Origin: Macrotrachela quadricornifera
Taxonomy: Eukaryota; Rotifera; Eurotatoria; Philodinida; Philodinidae
Reading direction: 5' to 3'
DNA length: 64,000 bases
NCBI GenBank assembly: GCA_022393335.1
Contig: JAJEKB010000877.1
Coordinates: 17,526-81,525 of the forward strand
Position numbers and translations under genes: made by a program. Below, piece by piece: positions 58,071-64,000 of the stretch. The notes beneath the pieces were generated by a model. That model saw only the letters and a list, made by a program, of their open reading frames with translations. It was not told the DNA's origin and made no database searches. Position 1 is the first letter of the stretch; every line of letters begins with the position of its first letter.

Positions 58071-58354
58071 ATTATTTGTTTTTTTGTTTTTGTTTTTTTT
58101 TTCTTCTTTTGTTAGTAGTCTTAATTTATCATTTCTCTTAATTTATTTGCGCTAAGCATTTTTTTTTGTTAATACGCCATATTGTCAGATATTGTTTTCT
58201 TTTTTTGTTAATATCTAATGCATTTTTTTTTTGTTTCCGACTTTTGTTAGATAATTTGTGCGTGTGTGAATAGTTGATTTTCAAAAGAAAAATAATGAAA
58301 ATTAACTGACACTATTTGTCAGATAGAAAAATAATTATTATTTCTTTTAAGAAA

Positions 58355-58819
58355 ATGAATGATCATTCATCACATAATTGTAATTGTCAGTTATCATCTA
58401 ATATAGACAAAAGTATTTATGAAGCACTTGATGAACTTGATTTTCGTCGTGGTCTTTGGTCTTCTGCACAACAAAATGATATTAATGAGCTTCGTGAACG
58501 ATTAAAATCATCAAATAGTAAAACAATTAATCAATGTGATTCAAGTGGTTATACACCACTTCATTATTCAGTTCGTTTTCAACCTGCACATGCTTGCCGT
58601 TTATTACTTGAACATGGTGCTAATCCTAATTGTCAAACTCGAGCGTCACAATCAACAGCACTTCATCGTGCTATTATATTCAATAATATTGATGCTATTC
58701 ATCATTTACTTGAATATAAAGCTGATCTAACATTAAAAGATATTGATGGACAAACACCAGTAGAAAAAGCTATGACAATAAATAATGATATTGCTAATAT
58801 ACTTCTTCAATCACAATAA
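58355..58819 (+). CDS. ANKRD39: Ankyrin-repeat protein, ANKRD39 homologue
   Basis: 154 residues (human ANKRD39 about 183), single exon. The N-terminal Cys/His stretch CNCQL and ALDELDFRRGLWSSAQQND match the ANKRD39 signature LEEMDFERGIWSAALNGD. Three ankyrin repeats follow: GYTPLHYSVRFQPAHACRLL, QSTALHRAIIFNNIDAIHHL and DGQTPVEKAM. A final vertebrate repeat seems missing, so the protein is short. An earlier in-frame start at 58316 is not ATG; the ATG at 58355 sits directly after tttcttttaag, an acceptor-like site. Cellular role is not well defined. Confidence 0.8.
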   Translation: MNDHSSHNCNCQLSSNIDKSIYEALDELDFRRGLWSSAQQNDINELRERLKSSNSKTINQCDSSGYTPLHYSVRFQPAHACRLLLEHGANPNCQTRASQSTALHRAIIFNNIDAIHHLLEYKADLTLKDIDGQTPVEKAMTINNDIANILLQSQ

Positions 58820-59730
58820 TCATGTTGAACTTAATTTATTATTTTGTTTTTTTGTTTTTTTTTATGTTTATCACTTTCAATATATGTATATAATCACAGC
58901 ACGACTCATAAAAAAAGAACGCATATATGCTTATAAAATAAAAGAAAGCAAGAAAGAAGAAAGCATTTTTGACATTATGTCACTCAATCTCTAACAAATA
59001 TATAACGAACAATAAAATATAAATTTTGTCTCACAATATAATATTGAAGGTAACTGTATATACACTAGATTATTCTTAATCATTAAAGGTAAATTACTAT
59101 AAATAAGTACACTATATATACATAAATGATTGTAATAGTCTATTTTTTGTAGTAAGATAAAATAGAATTGTTATTCACATGATTTATCTTATATTAAACA
59201 TTATTTATGTTTTTGTTATTATAATAACTATGAATATCATGTAAACTGAAAATAAGAAAAAAGATAGACAAATTCAAGAATCATTTTTACTTTTCTCTTA
59301 TGAGATAAGTATGTAAAGATAAAAAAAATAATAAAAAAAAACGAGGTATTGTACAGAACGATGTCTGTTTGATAAATAGTTAACAACAAATATTTAAATG
59401 TAAGACAATCATCAATATAAGATTATATATAATAATCATTTTTAGATACAAAATTGAATTATATATTAAAAAAAATTCTTTTAGAAAGATTTCAAGTTTT
59501 ATTTTTATATTAAAATAATTTCTATCTGGAAAAGTAAATCATTTGAAAATATTAACTTTTAAATACAATATATTATTTCATATATTATATACAACGTATG
59601 AAAAATTGATACAATAATGTCGACATTTATTCTATCTTAATGAAAAGATCATCAATATAATCTTTTTCTAATCTTAATATTTAAAAGTTCGTAAAGCTTT
59701 ATTTTTCGTTTTCTATTTTTAGATAATAAA
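58820..59730 (+). other. ANKRD39 3' UTR and intergenic DNA
   Basis: Candidate polyadenylation signals AATAAA near 58936 and 59010. AT-rich; no further gene. tctatttttag ends at 59722, nine bases before the next ATG. Confidence 0.45.
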
Positions 59731-60525
59731 ATGTCATCAAGTTTATCTTCGACACATTTGAATTCTACTATTACATCTAACACAACAATTATTAGTGATT
59801 CTACTAATACATATGATTATGAAGGTGCAGCTATTTATATAGCTGTTATATTAATATGGTATTCAACTGGTTTAGCATTAATGTTATTTCTTCAAGTACG
59901 TCCACGTACATTACACAGTCAATTTGTATTTGATTATAAAAAAACTGATAAATCAACACCATCTACAACAAATCCATTTGCTAATTATCATAATATTCAA
60001 GCTGATAATTTAAAAAAACAAATTCTTAATGAATTACAAGATCCGGATAGACGATCACGTTTATGGAAAATATATTATTCATCAGAAGAAAATGATCCAC
60101 ATCCACGATATTATCAAACAATAACAGCAGATAATGTAACAATTAATCATATTAAAAGAAAATTAGCTGATATACATCGAATAAAAACACGTAGTAGTGA
60201 TGATGATGATTTAATTTCATCAGGTTTGATTACTTCTTCAAATGATAATCGATTTGATGCAACAAAATTTTTTCCTAAACGTTTTACATCACGTCGACCA
60301 AATGATGTATTAACATATATTCAACGACCATTATTTCGTGTTCAATCACAACCTGATACACCAACATCAGCATCAAATAATGAAACAGAACGTTTTATTG
60401 ATGAAAAACCACCAACAACTAATTCACGTAGACGAAATAGTAAATTTTTAAATCGATTTACTGTTGAAAAAGTATTGGAAAATAATCGAAATAATTCGAA
60501 TATAAAACAAAATACATCAAAATAG
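59731..60525 (+). CDS. Unrecognised single-pass membrane protein
   Basis: 264 residues, single exon. A Ser/Thr/Asn-rich N-terminus of about 30 residues with N-glycosylation motifs (NST, NTT) precedes one hydrophobic segment (about residues 33-54, AAIYIAVILIWYSTGLALML). After it come a basic RPRT stop-transfer and a long charged tail with LQDPDRRSRLWKIYY, an acidic DDDD and an Arg/Ser-rich C-terminus. No signal peptide, so type III topology (N-terminus outside) is likely. The small ectodomain, one helix and basic juxtamembrane stretch resemble KCNE-type subunits in layout, but no diagnostic motif is present. It is a real gene by codon use and by its ATG placement after an acceptor-like tag. 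Confidence 0.75.
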   Translation: MSSSLSSTHLNSTITSNTTIISDSTNTYDYEGAAIYIAVILIWYSTGLALMLFLQVRPRTLHSQFVFDYKKTDKSTPSTTNPFANYHNIQADNLKKQILNELQDPDRRSRLWKIYYSSEENDPHPRYYQTITADNVTINHIKRKLADIHRIKTRSSDDDDLISSGLITSSNDNRFDATKFFPKRFTSRRPNDVLTYIQRPLFRVQSQPDTPTSASNNETERFIDEKPPTTNSRRRNSKFLNRFTVEKVLENNRNNSNIKQNTSK

Positions 60526-62305
60526 AATGACTACAAATTTATATATATATATAACTAACTATTAAACAAATTCTAGTCAAAATTCGATAATGACTAGACT
60601 AATGAAACGTTTATAAATTATGTTTATTAATAAATATATTTAATCTATAGTAAAATTCTATATTTGACTAAATACTAATTTTGTTTCTAATATATGTATA
60701 CGAATAGAATATGAACTATGATTTAATTGCCTTTATTATATTTACGATTAATCAAAAGTTAGTTTATCATGATTACAAGTTTTTGTTAGTATTAAGTAAT
60801 GAATTGATTTTTCTAAAAAATTAACCATAAGTTAAGATTTTTATTTATGATCTCTCTAAGGTAAACTTTATAACAAAAAATATCTTTTCTAATTTAGCTT
60901 TGATGCTAATGGTGAATATGACATGATTAAGCATATTTTTAGCAACTATTGATAATCGGTTGAAATTATGATCATCATAATTGATATTTTCAAAAGTAAA
61001 TCATGTAGAAATTTTAATCCTTTCCTTAACACTAGCATAAAATTTTTATCACGATTACTTTTTCTGTCTTTTTCATATCATTATCACAAATTTTGATTAA
61101 CCCTAAGCCCATAAAAATATTTTAGTATTATGATATTTCATTAGTGAAGAGTGTTTTTGATATATAGGTCATTATGTCTAAGGTAATAGAGAACGAATAG
61201 AATTTCCTTACTAGAGGTTTTAATTTTGATTCAAATGGATATTTTACAAAAATATGAGTAGTTTGAAGCGATATCACCTTCTGTATATATTAAAATTATA
61301 CATTGCTTTTAAATTTATACTTAAATATTTAATATTGGTCATACTGTTTAAATAAAAGTAACAATCTGTTAGTTTGTATCTTCATTTAATTCAATTTTAA
61401 TTAGAATAGAACTTGGTGAATATACAACTTTATTATTTTATATCTTGAAGTATTTACCCATTTTTTTTCATCTAAAAAATACAGATTAGTTTACCTATGC
61501 TTTAGGCATATACAGTATTTGAGAAATACTCATTATATTATATTTCTTGATGATTATCTCTTTTTATTAATCATATGTTAGGAAATTCTTTTTGAATAGT
61601 TTATCTTATTATTTAAAGATATTAAATACTAATGAATAGAAATTGATGGATTTAATCAAAAAAGAAATATATATATATCTTACCCATCATTAATAAAAAT
61701 TAATAATTTTAAATAATAACATAGTGAACTATTCCTATTAGAATAACTAATGTTACAATATGAAATTCATCTGTTAATTAAACTAAAAAATTTTATTTTC
61801 TTTTTTGATTAAAATTATATTTCCGATGTCATATTCTATCCTAAATCCATCATATTAAATTATATACAGGAAAAAAAAAAAGAAAAATCTCATTTTTCAC
61901 ATACATTCAATGTGATTCACGAAACAGAACATAGACATACACAATTAATAGCGACCGATAGTAACAGTAGAACGTTCAGTTAGACATATCTAAAAGCGCA
62001 AAAGTCGACCGAGAACAACAACAACAACAGTAAGTAAGAATAAAAAAAGTCATCAGATCGGGCGTCTATATTAATAATTCTTTCTTCTTCAAACTCCGTG
62101 CATACGTTAGAACAAAAGTCATACTGTGAATAACAAAAGTAAGCAATAAGAGTCTGAAGAAAAAGAAAAGACCTCAGGAAGTACTATTGATTTAACAGTG
62201 TGCATTCAAAACAACAGCATTAACAGAAAAAAAATATATCGAGAGAGAGAGATAGAGAAATATTTCAGTAAACTTATCACAAATCAGATTTATTTATAAA
62301 TAAAT
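60526..62305. other. Intergenic region with C1q-gene 5' UTR
   Basis: AT-rich without genes to about 61860. The final 430 bp are A-rich, purine-rich and GC-richer, probably the transcribed 5' UTR of the C1q gene; (ga)n at 62239-62256. Confidence 0.45.
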
Positions 62306-63259
62306 ATGATGCAGTATTTATTATTAATTTTAATCATATTTTATTGTTTCGGACAAATACAAACTCAATATTTTCCATATAAACATTATTCACGACATCC
62401 AACAAATGAAATTATTTATGATAATGAAACAATTAATGAAAATGATGATGATAGTAATATGTGTCATTTATCTGTACGATGTCCATCGGTACCTACTTTC
62501 TGTAAGTAGATTCTTTATTTCATTCAAAATCATTATCAGTTTTTTTTATCATAGCTCCATATGATCGAGATATTCGTAATCGTCGTTTTACTGTTGATAC
62601 TTTCTTAGCAATGCATGGTCCTCCAGGACCACCTGGTGTACCTGGTCCAACAGGTAATCCTGGTCCACGAGGTGCTGTTGGGCCTCAAGGTAAATATACT
62701 CATTAAATGATTGAAAAGAATTCTTATTTGTTCTGTCAAGGTGAGGTTGGTCGTTCAAAAGAAGCAGTACCTATTGTAGCATTTATAGCTTATCTTCAAA
62801 AAATGCTTTCAGTTGAATCAAATCGATCTGAAATAATTGTATTTGAAAATGCTGATGTTAATGAAGGAAATGGTTATAATCCAAAAACAGGTATATTTAC
62901 TGCTATTTATCGAGGTATTTATAAATTTAGTATGACAATTATGGCACAAATGGATTCAATTGTAAGTTTAATAAATATTTATTATTATTATATTTTATAT
63001 ATGTTTATATTTATATTAGGCAACAGTACGTATTGTAAAAAGTGATAATAGTGTACTTGGTATGATTCGATGTGATTGTCGACGTCGTTTTTCACATGTT
63101 CGTGCTTCATTTTATGCTGAATTAAATACTAATGATCAAGTTATGGTTGAAGCACTTGGTGATCCTAATGATCCGGGTCAATCAGCTCCTCGTAATAATA
63201 TATATGGTTATACATATACACATTTTAGTGGTGTACTTTTATTTTTAACAGATACTTAA
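62306..63259 (+). CDS. Secreted short-collagen C1q-domain protein
   Basis: 263 residues. Exons 62306-62501, 62555-62689, 62741-62961, 63020-63259. Signal peptide MMQYLLLILIIFYCFGQIQT. Two Cys in MCHLSVRCPSVPTFC may form interchain bonds. A short collagen run of about nine Gly-X-Y triplets (GPPGPPGVPGPTGNPGPRG..) follows, then a C1q head: PIVAFIAY, NEGNGYNPKTGIFTAIYRGIYKFS, then RASFYAELNTNDQVMVEA and the closing YTYTHFSGVLLFL, which match the C1q beta-strand motifs. The protein should form trimers outside the cell as a lectin-like or immune recognition molecule. The start is the first of two adjacent ATGs. AATAAA follows at about 63325. Confidence 0.9.
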
Positions 63260-63777
63260 TCTATTCATTAAATGTCAATTTTATTTGCTGTTGTTGTTGT
63301 TGTTTTGATTTTTATTCATTAGAAGAATAAAAGTAGTTTTAATTAAATGAACAACCCGTTTTTTTTCTACTATTATTAAAAGCAAGAAAAAAAAAGAAAG
63401 AGAAATGCTATTTTTTTACGATAGATCTAATTCAGTCTATTTATCTTATTAAGGAATTGATGTAGTAAGAAAGAATTAAGAAATGACGATGTTTGTTGTA
63501 CCATTATAATGATTTTTTTTCTTCTTTCATTTCTGTATATAAATATGAATGTTTGTTGTTGTTGTTGTTGTTATTGTTATTATTGACATCATCATCTTAG
63601 ATCTAATTTAATTTTGAATAAAATGAGTGTCAGTTCTCTTGGGAATAAGAACAGAATGAACGGCAAATTCTTTCTTTCTAATAGATACTCTTGATATATC
63701 GATATTAGATTTTGTTTATAGATATAATCGATTTTTGTTCAATGTCAAAAAAATAAGAATCATCTTTTTTTTTCTCT

Positions 63778-63810
<33 letters not shown>

Positions 63811-64000
63811 ACAAAGAAAATATTCGGTGAGTATAATTTAGTATACATAAACGATTTGATATACAATTAGTAGTTTCTGTTGATCAGTTAATTCTATATC
63901 AAGATATAGATAATAAGACAAAAAAAAATGCTTAATAGATTTTTCGACATCGTGTCCTACGCTATACATATATTCTTTTATTATTCTGCTATTCGAGAAG
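63260..64000 (+). other. C1q gene 3' UTR and flank
   Basis: Contains TTG trinucleotide runs near 63280-63305 and 63552-63570, a polyadenylation signal near 63325 and a (TA)n microsatellite. No further gene to the window end. Confidence 0.5.
63778..63805. repeat. (TA)n microsatellite
   Basis: About 14 uninterrupted TA dinucleotides. Confidence 0.9.

Overview
The window is strongly AT-rich eukaryotic DNA. Genes are split by many very short introns (mostly 45-75 nt, GT-AG), with a few long AT-rich ones. The gene set is plainly animal: a muscleblind homologue, BRSK/SAD kinase, FZR1/Cdh1, HABP4/SERBP1, ZYG11, MBOAT1/2, SNRPE, ANKRD39 and a C1q-domain protein. Tiny introns, codon bias to A/T, splice-acceptor-like sequence just before several start codons, and many inverted-repeat DNA transposons fit a small-genome invertebrate. 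A bdelloid rotifer (Rotaria/Adineta-like) is my best guess, but it is an inference and not proven by any single marker.

Layout. 1-12.9 kb: three plus-strand genes, a ZYG11-type CRL2 substrate receptor (5' end outside the window), the Sm core protein SNRPE, and an MBOAT1/2 lysophospholipid acyltransferase. 12.9-17.8 kb: a long non-coding stretch that probably holds the promoter and 5' exons of the next gene. 17.8-23.4 kb: muscleblind, with two canonical CCCH pairs plus an unusual third pair near the C-terminus; the last finger is broken by an apparent one-base shift. 27.3-31.3 kb (minus): a full BRSK kinase in 18 exons, including 15- and 20-nt microexons, head-to-head with a HABP4/SERBP1 RNA-binding protein (32.0-34.1 kb).

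34-54.6 kb is a transposon and pseudogene cluster. It holds: an unrecognised decayed minus-strand gene; a TTAA-flanked long-inverted-repeat element with an assembly gap; a 2.6-kb inverted-repeat element carrying six 165-bp tandem repeats and a decayed zinc-finger-like ORF, itself hit by an 88-bp hAT-type MITE with a perfect 8-bp target duplication; a 2.4-kb element with CGTATACG-rich ends and about 14 copies of a 70-bp tandem repeat, inserted at a trypsin-like protease pseudogene; and a 6.3-kb CACTA/EnSpm-like transposon (48231-54564) with GCATGCGTG-rich ends, an intact Tnp2-type transposase and a companion coiled-coil/BEN-like ORF interrupted by one stop codon.

56.4-63.3 kb returns to ordinary plus-strand genes: FZR1/Cdh1 (APC/C activator), ANKRD39, an unrecognised single-pass membrane protein, and a secreted short-collagen C1q protein.

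The host genes share no pathway; they look like independent housekeeping and developmental loci. ZYG11 and FZR1 are both ubiquitin-ligase substrate receptors, but nothing in the sequence links them. Exon boundaries were placed by reading frame, GT-AG sites and remembered family sequences, without transcript data.
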